NCBI RefSeq assembly: GCF_000346465.2
Contig: NC_034012.1
Span: forward strand, 22,582,719-22,646,718
Direction of reading: 5' to 3'
Source of the DNA: Prunus persica
Taxonomy: Eukaryota; Streptophyta; Magnoliopsida; Rosales; Rosaceae
DNA length: 64,000 bases
Part shown: positions 10,251-20,639 of the stretch, piece by piece
How positions within the stretch are numbered: position 1 is the stretch's first letter
Layout: each line of letters opens with the position of its first letter
Translations under genes and position numbers: made by a program
Notes under the pieces: model-generated
What the model saw: the letters and a program-made list of their open reading frames with translations, nothing else
Told to the model about the DNA's origin: nothing
Databases searched by the model: none

Positions 10251-10705
10251 GGTCGTTGGCTACATAGGATTGACTTGGATTGGCTTGAACTAAATTTAGT
10301 CTCATGTTTGTTTCATCTAATCCTAATCTTAGATGAGATTGTTAATACTGAGCCCACCAAAAACACCTTCTTAGGATGGGACTAATAAAACCATGTGGAA
10401 GGGGATGATTAACTAATCCCATACTCACCGATGTATAACATCAATATATTATATTGTAATAATAATAGCATATATTATTATTATTATTATTATAATATAC
10501 CCATATGAATTATATATTATAATATACATATATACATGTATATACGCACATGTTATATAATATATATAATATACCCTTATATATATCATAATATACATAT
10601 ATACACATATATTATATATATATACATATGTATATACACGTATATTATTGTTATAAAATATCAATATATATTATATATTATAATATACATATATATACAC
10701 ACACA
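10251..10705. mobile_element. Unclassified insertion in an intron of copy 2
   Basis: Copies 1 and 3 read GATCATACCTTTTAAATG (or close to it) without interruption. Copy 2 reads CTCATACCTATTT, then about 455 bp of unrelated sequence, then CCCCTTAAATGTTTA. The insert starts GCGGTCGTTGGCTACATAGG and includes a long AT-rich microsatellite. It may be another MITE, but no clear terminal inverted repeats were found. Confidence 0.55.
10440..10700. repeat. AT-rich low-complexity region (TA/TATAC)n
   Basis: Some 260 bp of TATA, ATTATT and ATATACAT words. Small open frames here encode only Tyr/Ile-rich strings and are not genes. Confidence 0.9.
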
Positions 10706-12214
10706 ACCCCTTAAATGTTTATTTCTTTCTCATTTGACACAATGTTTTTCTTCTTTCAAAACACCATGGCCCAAAATGACGCGCTAGCTTGTCATTTGGA
10801 TCATAGCATTGAGCATACTTGAGTAAGTAACTACTTGGAAAAAAAAATGAAGCTTATTGTTGTAATTTCATATGGATAATAGAAAATATAAATAACTTAA
10901 TCAATTTCCATTGAACAGCATTGAGCATACTTGAGCCAGATTGCTGTATTTTCTGGACTGAAATTCATGCTGGTGAATTTCTCAAGTTGTCTTATTGCCA
11001 CTAGTCCATCCTTGACATTAGTTGCCTCCTGGATTTTACGGTATGTTCCACAATTACCACTTGAATGTATTAAATTTTTTAAAAACTTATTATAATCATG
11101 CATCTTACTAACACTTTGATTTCTTCTCATTGTTCATGTGACAGACTGGAGCACATTGCAATTAGTGAGAGGCGCAGCCAAGTAAAATTGCTTGGCATGG
11201 TGATGGTGATTACTAGAGGTTTGGTTGTAGGCTTGTATAATGGCCCAACCATCACAATGTTGTAGCCCTCGCACATCAGCGGCCGAAATGTCGTTTCTCA
11301 TCGGCTGACGTAGAATTGGATCCGAGGTCCATTGCTGGTGTCGTTCTCGGTGCTTGTTAGTGTTTTGTACATCATCTTGATAGTAAGTTTCGTTGTTCTT
11401 TGAAAAAAATTCATCTTTTACATTTGTCTATGATGCGAGTTTGAAAACCTTGAATTCATTTTGAATATGATGGTTTCTTTTTGCTTGTGACTCCATTAAG
11501 AAACGACATCCAAGAAGACGGATGCCTTGCCTCTATTTCTCATAGCATCTATATGCACTCTAGGTGCATTGATGAATTTGATTGTTGCTGTTGCAATGGA
11601 GAGTGGATCCGAATTCGCTTGGATCGTGGGGCTAAACACAAAACTCATCTACTATCTATATTTGGTAGGTTTAAGAAAAGTAATATGAAGTGATTCTGTA
11701 CTTTTATTGCTTTACAGTATAAATGACTTATAGTTTTGACCTTGGTCATTTAGGGAATTGTGGTTTCGAGTTTTATGTAATTCCTACAGAGCACACTGCT
11801 GCGGAAGAGAGGTGTTGTGTTCTTGACGTTTTTTAGCCCCATATCCATAATTTTTGTCATGATGGTGGGTGCTATAGTGCTTAAAGAGGTCATACATGTA
11901 GGAAGGTAAAAACATGCACAATTTCCTACATATTTTACTTTAACTAACTTTATTCTAGGCATTGATAGTTTTCAAACGACTTAATTGTAGACTTGTTTAT
12001 GTTGCACTGTTTTGGGGGCTCTCATCATTGTCACAGGGCTTTTTATCCTTCAATGTGGCAAGTGCAAGGCTAGGGCATCTGAGGATTCCTGCAGCCCTTC
12101 CATGCATCCTTCCATTGAACTAAAAACTGTAATAAGTTGGTAACAAAAAAAAACAAAAAAAAATTGCACACCCAACATCTCATATGATCATCAATTATAA
12201 CTGAAATCATTGTA

Positions 12215-12320
12215 TTATAAGTCATACCAAGTGCAGCAGCCATCTTTAGATGCACTAGCCTTGCCCTTTCCCCATTGAAGAATGATAAGCACTGTGACGA
12301 CAATGAAAGCCCCAAGAACA
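12215..12320 (-). pseudogene. Orphan last exon of WAT1-like gene, inverted copy 2
   Basis: Minus-strand exon after a GTTGTAG acceptor: LGAFIVVTVLIILQWGK, ending CCTWYDL-TAA. It is fully open and keeps the family's LQWGK motif, unlike the plus-strand copy 2, which has LQCGK. It abuts the 3' end of copy 2 tail-to-tail at about 12093-12100, where sequence from inside the gene switches to inverted downstream sequence (CCTTCCATGCATCC). Confidence 0.7.
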
Positions 12321-12411
12321 CTACAACATAAACAAATCTACAATTAAGTCCTTTGAAAACTATCAATGCTTAGAATAAAGTTAGGTACAGTAAAATATGT
12401 AAGAAACTAAG

Positions 12412-12690
12412 GATAGTCAATGGGCCAGGCCAGGCTGGGCTATTCTAGCCCAAGCCCAGTGGACTTAGGCTAGGTCGGGCTGAGCTTTACTAGTTTAAAG
12501 GAAATATACGGGCCAGGCCAGACTGGTTTTTTTTTCTACAAAATCAAAGCCCTAGCCCGTCCTATGGGTTAGGCTTTTACGGGCCTCATCGGGCCAGGCC
12601 AAGTAGGCAAAATAGGTGGGCTGAAATAGGCTAATAATATGAATAAATAAAAAGTTTTTTTTATTTATCAACAATAAATAAATAGTAGGA
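12412..12690. repeat. GGGCCGGGC-rich element, short copy
   Basis: Starts GGATAGTCAATGGGCCAGG directly after inverted WAT1 sequence and ends AAATAAATAGTAGGA, jumping straight into acidic repeats without the usual 200-bp AT-rich tail. An internal deletion is likely. Confidence 0.6.
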
Positions 12691-12985
12691 AGAAGAACAT
12701 CATGTCATGGCTGTTCAAGAAATTATGGCGAAGGGAGAGCAAAATGTGTTGACATTTGAAGAACAGGTGGAGGAAGAACATCCAACCTATGATGTTGACC
12801 ACCTTGTGAAGGAAGAAGAACATCATGTCATGGTTGTTCAAGAAATTGTGGAGGAGTGAGTGCGACGTGAGCTGGCTATTGAACAATAACCAGCAAATGT
12901 TGTTGTGAACTTGGACGAAGAAGAAGCAATCCGAGGCCAATGGGAAAAGATAAAAAGGGTTGCTACATTTATCATTTGGATATTG
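12675..12985 (+). pseudogene. Acidic-repeat tract plus linker, unit E
   Basis: Units read EEEHHVMAVQEIMAKGEQNV and VEEEHPTYDVDHLVKEEEHHV; a TGA follows VEE near 12858 and a TAA lies inside the EQ-Q motif. The linker NVVVNLDEEEAIRGQWEK is intact, but the membrane exon is replaced by the next GGGCCGGGC block. Confidence 0.55.
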
Positions 12986-13290
12986 AGCTTAGTGGACTTA
13001 GGCTAGTCCGGGCCTTTCTTTACTAGACTAAAGGAAATATACTGGCTGGGCTGCGCTTTTTCTACAAAATTAAAGCCCGAGCCCGCGCCATGGGCTAGGC
13101 TTTAACGGGCCTCAGCATGCTCAGCCAAGTGGGCCAAAATGGGCCGGGCTAAAATAGGCTAACAATATAAATAAATAAACTGTTTTTTTTTTTTGAAAAA
13201 AAAAATAACAGTAGGATTTGATTTGATAAGACCCAGTTTCTCATATAACTTACAAAACTAAAATTAAAGTCTCCTAAACAAAAAGAGTTG
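12985..13290. repeat. GGGCCGGGC-rich element, copy before the MATE-like fragment
   Basis: Dense in GGGCCGGGC-type words near 13020-13150, then TAAATAAATAAAC and a poly-T/poly-A stretch. It ends in AAACAAAAAGAGTTGCA, the same junction that precedes the MATE-like fragment at 8640, showing that element plus fragment were duplicated together. Confidence 0.6.
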
Positions 13291-13339
13291 CATTCTATCA
13301 CATTTGGATCTAAGTGCTTATGTAATGTGAAAAATGGAT

Positions 13340-13530
13340 TATGTAATGTTGCAGTGTCTGCGCTAGAAACACTTTTTGGGCAGTTATGGACAAAGTGCCA
13401 AGAGTTCCAAGGCTCTCTTCATCACACTTTTGTGTTTAAATTTCATCGGTTTGATTGTCATCTAGGCCAACTCAAGTGCTGGCGAAAATCTGCCAATTCA
13501 AGCACCACATTCTCACTTTAAATTTGAGCA
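13340..13530 (+). pseudogene. MATE-like exon fragment, copy 2
   Basis: After AATGTTGCAG the frame gives SALETLFGQLWTK, closer to the MATE consensus SALETLCGQAYG than the copy at 8650. A one-base shift after FGQ gives YGQ followed by a hydrophobic segment (LFITLLCLNFIGLIVI), as expected for the next MATE helix. It is therefore a frameshifted single exon. Downstream sequence (13500-13610) is inverted relative to 15560-15640. Confidence 0.4.
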
Positions 13531-13639
13531 GCCACTCTTCCATGTATCCTTCCATTGAACTAAAAACATGCAATAAGTTGATAATAAAAAAAAAAAAATG
13601 CATACCCAACATCTGTAGTTTTTACCTTCCTACATGTAA

Positions 13640-13865
13640 GGATAGTCAATGGGCCAGGTTGGGCTGGGCTAGTCTAGCCCAAGCCCAGTGGACTTAGGCT
13701 AGGTTGTGCTAGACTTTGCTAGTTTAAAAGAAATATACGGGCCAAGCTAGGCTGGGTTTTTTCTACAAAATCAAAGCCCTAACCTATCCCATGGGCTAGG
13801 CTTTTACGGTCCTCATCAGGCTGGGCCAAGTAGGCAAAATAGGCGGGCTGAAATAGGCTAACAAT
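13640..13865. repeat. GGGCCGGGC-rich element, last copy
   Basis: Starts GGATAGTCAATGGGCCAGG after CTTCCTACATGTAA and lacks the AT-rich tail and the acidic repeats. It joins the linker/first membrane exon of copy 3 directly at AGGCTAACAATGGGGAAAG. Confidence 0.6.
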
Positions 13866-15515
13866 GGGGAAAGATAATAAGGCCATATTTATCATTGGGA
13901 TGTTGATCCTAATGCTGATTGGAGGCAACTCTATCCTCACAAAAAGGGGATGGAAGGAGGGAATGAGGTTTAGTGTGTTTTTATTTTAGAAAAACACTAG
14001 CCTCCATTGTATTTCTAGTGGCTACATTGATTACCAGGTTTGTGTTCACTATCTTTTTATTTTTTATTTTTTTATTTTTATTTTTATTTATAAATTTAAT
14101 GTGGTTAGGGATAAGATCATACCTTTTAATGTTTATTTTCTTTCTCATTTAACACAATGTTTTTCTTCTTTCAGAACACCATGGCCCAAAATGACGTGCT
14201 GGCTTGTCATTCGGATCATAGCATTGAGTGTACATGAGTAAGTAACTAGTTCGAAATAAAAATGAAGCTTATTGTTGTAATTTCATATGGATATAAGAAA
14301 ATATAAATAACTTAATCAATTTTCATTTAATAGGCCGGTCTTGAGCCTGATTGCTATATTTTCTAGATTGAAATTCACGCTGGCGAGTTTCGCAAGTCGT
14401 CTCATTGCTACTGGTCCAACCTTGACATTAGTTGCCTCTTGGATTTTACGGTATGTTCCACAATTACCACTTGAATGTATTAATTTTTAAAAAACTTATT
14501 ATAATCGTACATCTCACTAATACCTTGATTTCTTCTCATTGGTCATGTGATAGACTGGAGCACATTGCAATTAGTGAGAAGCACAGCCAAGCAAAATTGC
14601 TTGGCATGGTGTTGGTGATTACTAGAGGTTTGGTTGTCGACCTGTATAATGGCCCAACCATCACAATGTTGCAGCCCTGCACATCAGCGGCTGAAATGTC
14701 TTTTCTCATTGGCTGACTGAGAATTGGATCCGAGGTCCATTGCTGGTGTCATTCTCGGTGCTTGTCAGTGTTTTGTACAACATCTTGATGGTAAGTTTCT
14801 ATGTTCTTTGAATAAATTCATCTTTTACATTTGTCTATGATGCGAGTTTGAAAACCTTGAATTCATTTTGAATATGCTGCTTTCTTTTTGCTTGTGACTC
14901 CATTAGGAAATGATAACCAAAAAGACGGATTCATCGCCTCTATTTCTCACAGCATCTATATGCACTCTAAGTGCATTGATGAATTTGATTGTTGCTGTTG
15001 CAAGAGTGGATCTAGATTCACATGGATCGTGGGGCAAAACACAAAAATTGTCCGCTATCTATATTCGGTAGGTTTAAGAAAAGTAATATGAAATGATTTT
15101 GTATTTTTATTGTTTTACAGTATAAAATGACTTATAGTTTTGACCTTGGTCATTTAGGGAATTGTGGTTTCAGGTTTTACATCATTCCGATAGAACACGC
15201 TGCTGTGGGAGAGAATGTTGTGTTCTTGACGTCGTTTAGCCCCATATCCACAATTTTTGTCATGATGGTGGGTGCTATAGTGCTTAAAGAGGTAATATAT
15301 GTAGGAGGTAAAAATCTGCACAGTTTCCTACATATTTTACTTTAACTAACTTTATTCTAGGCATTGATAATTTTTAAAGGACTTAACTTTAGACTTGTTT
15401 ATGTTGTATTATTCTGGGGACTCTAATTATCGTCACAGGGCTTTTCATCCTTCAATGGGGCAAGTGCAAGGCTAGAGCATCTAAGGATGCCTGCCGCACT
15501 TGGTATGACTTATAA
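13862..15515 (+). pseudogene. WAT1-related (EamA-type) transporter, copy 3
   Basis: Lacks the acidic repeats: the linker is cut to GGGAAAGATAATAAGG, then the first helix (FIIGMLILMLIGGNSILTK) and GMRFSVFLF. Exons: 14334-14450 (LASFASRLIATGPTLTLVAS), 14554-14790 (RLEHIAISEKHSQAKLLGM), 14907-15067 (SICTLSALMNLIVAVA), 15158-15307 (VVFLTSFSPISTIFVMMVGA), and a last exon ending at 15515 (TLIIVTGLFILQWGK ... CRTWYDL-TAA). All internal borders shown are GT-AG. Lesions: a one-base loss after TITMLQ, frame changes at GTTGCAAGAGTGG and after GIVVSGFT, and loss of the last AG acceptor (GTTGTATT). Several lesions differ from those of copy 2, so decay was largely independent. The function was probably export of a small metabolite. 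Confidence 0.65.
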
Positions 15516-16945
15516 ACTTATTGATGATCATATGAGATGTTGGATATGCATTGTTTTGATCAACTTATTGCATGTTTTCAGTTCAATGGAAGGATGCATG
15601 GAAAGTTGGCTGCTCAAATTTAAAGTGAGAGGTGGCTGCTCAAATAATTAGCAATCAATTTCAGTTTCTAGGGTCCTCATCTTGTAAAACAGCTGATGGG
15701 AAAACTTTCCTATTGAATTTCTATTAGTTTATCAAACATTTGATAGCTAAGAACATCTAATTATTTATGGTGATTCATGAGAACTTGCATAAAGCAGTTC
15801 TTGCTCTTGCTAGTTACTTTGTCAACCAATTGCCTCTTTTCATCTACATTTCTTTTGGGCATCATTCTTAAACAAAAAAATAATTGATATATTTCTACAC
15901 AAGTTATTATAGTCTTATTAGCCAGTGGTATGTTGTGAGCTTATTAGCTTGGGGGAAAAATTTCACAACATAACTTTGAAAGGAGAAAGCTAAGCTCAAT
16001 ATTTATTAGCACATTCATTATTTTTCTTGGCTAGGAAGAATATTGTTTATCATCTTACAGAGGCAAACAACAAAGTAAGCATAAAAAGTCATTAGAGATC
16101 ATGCTGACGAACGAATAAGAAAAAATCAGATGGTTTAATTTTATGTTTCGACAATAGACAACAAAGTAACCTCCTCTCCACAGCCTCCAATTCCATTTTC
16201 ACCTCTAAAGTAATATGCATTTGCAGATCAGGTGTACCCAACAATGTGCATTTATCATTTCCAAGAAGCACCCATACTTTACCCATCTCAAGGTTGCATT
16301 GCACCTAAGTTTTGAGAAAAATCAAAGAAGGCAATTTAATAGTAAAGTAATTGCAAATTCAAGAATAGAAAATTTGCAAAACTAGTAACTTATTATTAAC
16401 AACTACATTAAAGGGAATTTCAAAACTTGAAGTATAAAACAAATCAAGAAACCAAATTCAAAGAAAAAAAACTAAACAAATGCATCCTAAAAGAGAGGAA
16501 GCTTCATAAACTATCAGAAATTAATACCTCAAGCTCTTTTAAATAACTCATATTAATCCACATATGGTCTTTGGCCATTGTCGTCATATTAGATGGTTAA
16601 AATAGCATTACTGAATACATAAGTTCAAGCATAGTTTTAGTAGAAACACTTTGTTTAAAAGAGAATGATAAATGTAATAGTTCAGAGTTGTACTTTTAAG
16701 GCCAGTTGCCAACCATCGAGCACGGCCTTTTCAAGCGGATCTTTGCTTCCTAGAGTTACAAAACTAAAGTTCATACAATTGCATGCAGAAAAGTAGTGAT
16801 GTGTACGCTTGCAAGGAAATAATATGTAAGTTTGGGGTCTGGTGGTGAGAGGTAGGTGACTCAGTGAAGACGAGAAATGAGATTCCCACGAATTGAATTG
16901 AAGGGTTATTTTTCTTTGGTTTTTATCACAAAACGCTGTGTTTAG
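15516..16945. other. Intergenic, mostly unrecognised
   Basis: The first 130 bp continue the duplicated 3' flank of the WAT1-like copies (inverted counterparts at 8860-8960, 12090-12200 and 13500-13610). The rest is AT-rich with no recognised gene. A minus-strand frame at 16092-16304 (KVWVLLGNDKCTLLGTPDLQ) weakly resembles the protease-RT linker of Ty3 polyproteins and may be a retroelement scrap. Confidence 0.4.
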
Positions 16946-17220
16946 TGTAACATCCCGATCTAAAATAATTATTAGATTAAAAACTTAATTGTGGAATTAC
17001 ATTTTTACCTTTAAGGGTAAGGGCAAATTGGTCACTTTAATTTGGAAATAATTTTGGGGAATTGAGTTGCTCCACTGCATAGAGCTTGCTCTTACGAGTT
17101 CGTAGACACGTAGTGGACCCAAATCGAAGTTTTAACGAAAAAGTTGTGGTCAACGGAAGTGCAGTGGCACAACCGTAAATTTGCTGAAGTTGGGTTTTAA
17201 AAATCTGATCCTCACTCTCT

Positions 17221-17228
17221 TCCTCATG

Positions 17229-17263
<35 letters not shown>
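17221..17263. repeat. (CT)n microsatellite
   Basis: Pure CT run of about 40 bp inside a pyrimidine-rich leader. Confidence 0.9.
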
Positions 17264-17267
<4 letters not shown>

Positions 17268-17682
17268 GTCGATACCGCCGCTTCCGACGGCATTTTGGGC
17301 ACCGTCAGGCCACCAAATCTGACGCCACAACTTGCAAAACACTCCTCTACACAACCTACTGATTTTCCAGACCCGATTTCGAGCCGTGAAGCAACTGGAA
17401 TGAGGAGAAAAGTCGCAGTTTTTCCGTCATCGTTTTCGGCGATTCTGGCAACGGAATCTGACGAGTAAGGTATGCTTCTTCATCCATTTTTCGTGTTCTA
17501 GCTGTTTTGATAGTTGGTTTAGATCGATTTGAAGCTGTGAGTGTTCGATTAGAAATCTAGGTTTGTCCAACTTTGGCAGCTTTTTCAGGCCACTTCCTTG
17601 CCAAATTGGAGGTCGGCCCAGTTATATAAGTGGTTTCCTCAGTTGCCCTGATGACGTAGATGTAGGTACTGTTGGGTGATTT

Positions 17683-17710
17683 GAGAAATTTCTGTCGCCA
17701 GAAATTTCTC
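17683..17710. repeat. Perfect inverted repeat (hairpin), 12-bp arms
   Basis: GAGAAATTTCTG, spacer TCGC, CAGAAATTTCTC. Each arm is itself nearly self-complementary, so alternative foldings exist. Confidence 0.85.
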
Positions 17711-18536
17711 AAGACACCCACGCGCTGCTTGAGCATGTGGCTGAGTGTGGGCCATGGTTTGGTGGCCCATTGGGTTCCGTTTTGATCCCTTTGTCGTCCC
17801 AAGCACAACGGTATGCTTGGATTCGATTTTGGTAATTGAGTCGAACAAATTTAGGCCTATTAGGCAATATCCGGGTTCTATATGTTTGGGCCGTTGGATC
17901 GACTCCAATTCCAAGTATGTTGTTTTCTATACCTCTAGGATAGGGTAGGAATTCTCGGATCGAGAATCGTAGTCCCATATACTTAAATTCAAGGTGTTTA
18001 GAGTTGGGTAACCAATAATCGTCCGATTATCCGATCGTGAGTAATCCAACTGCTCGATCGAGACCAAACCCTTGGGACATGTTGTTTGTTTTGAGTTGGA
18101 CCTTTGGGAACACTCAGTTTGGAAATCAGAGGTCGTGGGCCCGGGTTGACTGAAAAGGGGAAGTTGACCAAACCGTCGACCACAAACCTATCGAAACCGT
18201 CTTAAAAAAAACTACGCATTTAAATCCCGGAATTAGGGTTTTCTTTCTGATTTAAAGTTCATGTTCGAAATATAATTGTTAACATATCTCGATATTTCTT
18301 CAATAGTTGCTTAGGCTCCGGCTAGCCAGCAGGCGGGACCCCCACCGGGCCATACCAACTTGGACTTTCTGTGAGTGGACTTTATTTAAAGAAAACTGGA
18401 TTTTTAAATTTATATTTGTTTACTTGGATATGGGAAATATTGGAAATTGATACATGTTTGCATGCGGAAATTATAAGGAATCTTGTGGCACTATTTGGAA
18501 GTAAAAAGGAATTTCAGTATTGATTTGTGCATGCGG

Positions 18537-18538
18537 TA

Positions 18539-18573
<35 letters not shown>
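18537..18573. repeat. Compound (GT)n(AT)n microsatellite
   Basis: GTGTGTGTGTGTGT passing directly into TATATATATATATAT. Confidence 0.9.
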
Positions 18574-18730
18574 CTATTGTTGGTGGTTTGACTTGTGTAT
18601 ATGCTTACCATAGTGTGTACCTCCCCCATTACTGTTACTATGGTTATTTATTTTTGACACGCAGTAACTTTTGGAGACGTGTCAAGAACCAGGTACCCCT
18701 GACCTGGTGTATCGAAGGACTTCACGGGCT

Positions 18731-20280
18731 GTTAGCGCGAGTATGATTTATTTTAGCCACACGTGTATTGATGATTCTACCGTGCGTGTCTGGGGAGCAA
18801 TAGTCTGTCGGTTGAACTGCTCATTCCTTAGCCACATGAGCATTGAGGATTCTGCCATGAGGTCTAGTAAAATAATCCCTGCGTTGAATTATTTTCCCCT
18901 AGTACATAACTATGGATGTGCATGCGTTTATTTGTATAAAAGGGTTTTTGAGATCAAACAGGTTTTTAAATCAATAAGAGCACAATACAGTCACAATAGG
19001 GTTCCATTGCAGTTGGTACTGCATCATACTCTACCATTTGATTGACTTATACATCCCTTAAAAGACATGTGGCCTACAATACACACATTCAAAATGGACT
19101 CTATATATACAAGTCATGCCTTGCACCATCATCACATCCCCCCCTAAATTACAAAAAATGACACCACAAAACCTGATGCTCCTTTCTCATTCATGCCTTG
19201 CCTCTCAATTCTCAGCAATTTGATGCACACAATCCAACAGTTTAGCAAATGTGATGGTCCGTGGTACTATTAAGCCTTTTGAGTCACCCCCTTCGTATTT
19301 GCACATCTTTTTTGAGGTTACCCATTTTCATTGTAGCAAACCAGAATAACAATTGTCTCCATTTCTGACCATGACAAAACAACATTTCATTAACACATTT
19401 GAAGCCACGACCAAATCACTGCAATACAACCACAATAACCAGGCAATACAATGGCAATACAACAGCAATATAACAGCAACACAAAAGTAACACAACAATA
19501 ATAAAACAACAATAACACAGCATTGAACAAGGATTCATCACAATCAGACTATACAAATCTACTACATCAAATGGAAAATCCCAAGTTTCAAGATTCACAT
19601 ATCCAGAGCAATCTAAATGCAAAATATAATACCAGGTTCCCATCTTCACTCATTTCCTGCTTTCTTTTAAGCAGACAATGATCAAGCACAAAAGAGCAAA
19701 CTTTTAAAGAACTCCTATTACACCACATATGGTTCTTCGCCATTCGTTTAGACATTGAATATTCATTCCCAAACTGAAATTCCAAAGAATCACAATAAAA
19801 TATGAAAAAGAAAGAAAACTTATCCATATCCAATATGCAAGCCCTAAAGTTAGTAAACAGAGTTATAAAAAAATATGTCAAATTAACAAGCATTATTCTG
19901 AAACAAAAAGTATGATATGGTTGGGAGCATTAAAAATGATATACACAGGTTAATTGTCTTAGACTTTAGATATAATCTTCAAGAAAGAAAATAGATACCG
20001 ATTAGACTTGTAAGAAGGTTAAATGCAATGGTCATAAAGACCCATAGTAACCCACCAAATACCAATTAATAACTGCTACAAAAATCATAATAAAACCATA
20101 ATAAACTAGCAATACAACAGCACTGAAATTCCATTACAACATCACTAAATTAGCAATACACCAGCAAAAAAATAGCAATACGACATCAATAGCAACAACA
20201 AAACAACAGCAATGCAAGCATCAATCCACAAAGAACAAACCGATTTACTATTTCAAACAAGGAGTCATCATAATAAGACA
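18731..20280. other. Intergenic, A/C-rich in the second half
   Basis: No gene recognised. From about 19400 to 20240 the plus strand is rich in CAA/AACA/CAGCAATA words (for example CAATACAACAGCAATATAAC), giving a loose repeat with no fixed period. Confidence 0.4.
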
Positions 20281-20284
20281 ATTT

Positions 20285-20430
20285 CATAGAAACTCCGAAC
20301 CAATTTTAGTGAAACCCCTAAACCAATTTCAGAGAAACCCCTAAACTCTAACCAATTTCAAACAAACCCCTAAACCAATTTCATAGAAACCCATAAACCC
20401 TAAACCAACTTCAAAGAAACCCCTAAACTG
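20285..20430. repeat. Minisatellite with telomere-like words
   Basis: Five to six units of about 25-27 bp: GAAACCCCTAAACCAATTTCA with variants including CCCATAAACCCTAAACCAA. The CCCTAAA motif is the plant telomere repeat core, but arrays of perfect heptamers are absent, so this is an interstitial minisatellite. Confidence 0.8.
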
Positions 20431-20639
20431 TAAGAAAATGACTATGAACAGTACATGTTGGAGGTGAACGATGGAGTTGAGCTTAGATGAACAGATTCTA
20501 CTGGGAGAGGAAGAGAGCTGAGCGACGAGAGACGAGAGAGTGAGAGCTGAGCGACGAGAGAGTGAAGAGAAAGTGAGAGACGTAGCCAAGAGAGAGCTAA
20601 GAGAGAACTAAATTTCAGAAAAAATGTGTGCAATAAGTG

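Larger units (their letters stand above)
9660..12095 (+). pseudogene. WAT1-related (EamA-type) transporter, copy 2
   Basis: The most complete copy. Acidic repeats run from about 9660 to a TGA at 9921-9923; the same frame continues through the linker (NLDEGEAIRGQWGK) and first membrane helix (VVLFIIGMLILMLIEGNSIL) to a donor-like AG|GTTTGT near 10183. Later exons with GT-AG borders: 10920-11040, 11145-11382 (RLEHIAISERRSQVKLLGM, VVGLYNGP), 11501-11664 (LNTKLIYYLYL), 11754-11905 (GVVFLTFFSPISIIFVMM), and a last exon near 12009-12095 (IIVTGLFILQCGK). WAT1/EamA proteins are ten-helix exporters of the plasma or vacuolar membrane. Lesions: the TGA above, TAG after TITML, TAG in the same exon, TAA in the fifth exon, loss of the last AG acceptor, and a C-terminus cut by inverted sequence. 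Confidence 0.65.
4750..13870. repeat. Composite repeat array (GGGCCGGGC-rich element + acidic repeats + linker)
   Basis: The region iterates three blocks: (a) a G+C-rich segment of words such as GGGCCGGGCT and GCCCGAGCCCG, followed by an AT-rich tail ending near ATTGTTACATCCAACACATG; (b) acidic repeats encoding EEHHVMVVQEIVEE-type units; (c) a linker encoding NVVVNLDEGEAIRGQWGK and the start of the first membrane helix. Block (a) occurs, whole or in part, near 4755, 5110, 6195, 7170, 7935, 8345, 9205, 12412, 12985 and 13640. It resembles the subterminal repeats of non-autonomous hAT-type elements, but no clean terminal inverted repeats or target duplications were found. In several units the linker breaks at GGGATGTTGAGCC, directly joining block (a). 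Confidence 0.75.
16946..18730 (+). mobile_element. Possible LTR or retroelement-derived repeat starting TGTAACATCCCG
   Basis: Begins TGTAACATCCCG, a common plant LTR start. It contains a leader-like G/C-balanced segment with a (CT)n run (17221-17263), a perfect 12-bp inverted repeat at 17683-17710, and a (GT)n(AT)n run at 18537-18573. No gag or pol reading frame, matching second LTR or CA-terminus was found. Best read as a truncated or solo, non-coding retroelement (LARD/LTR type). ORFs near 17181-17468 are unsupported. Confidence 0.3.

Noticed and set aside
10449..10787. Tyr/Ile-rich ORFs
   Set aside because: Pure translation of the AT microsatellite.
17181..17468. 95-residue ORF after a CT run
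   Set aside because: Low-complexity start, no conserved domain, inside a probable retroelement leader.
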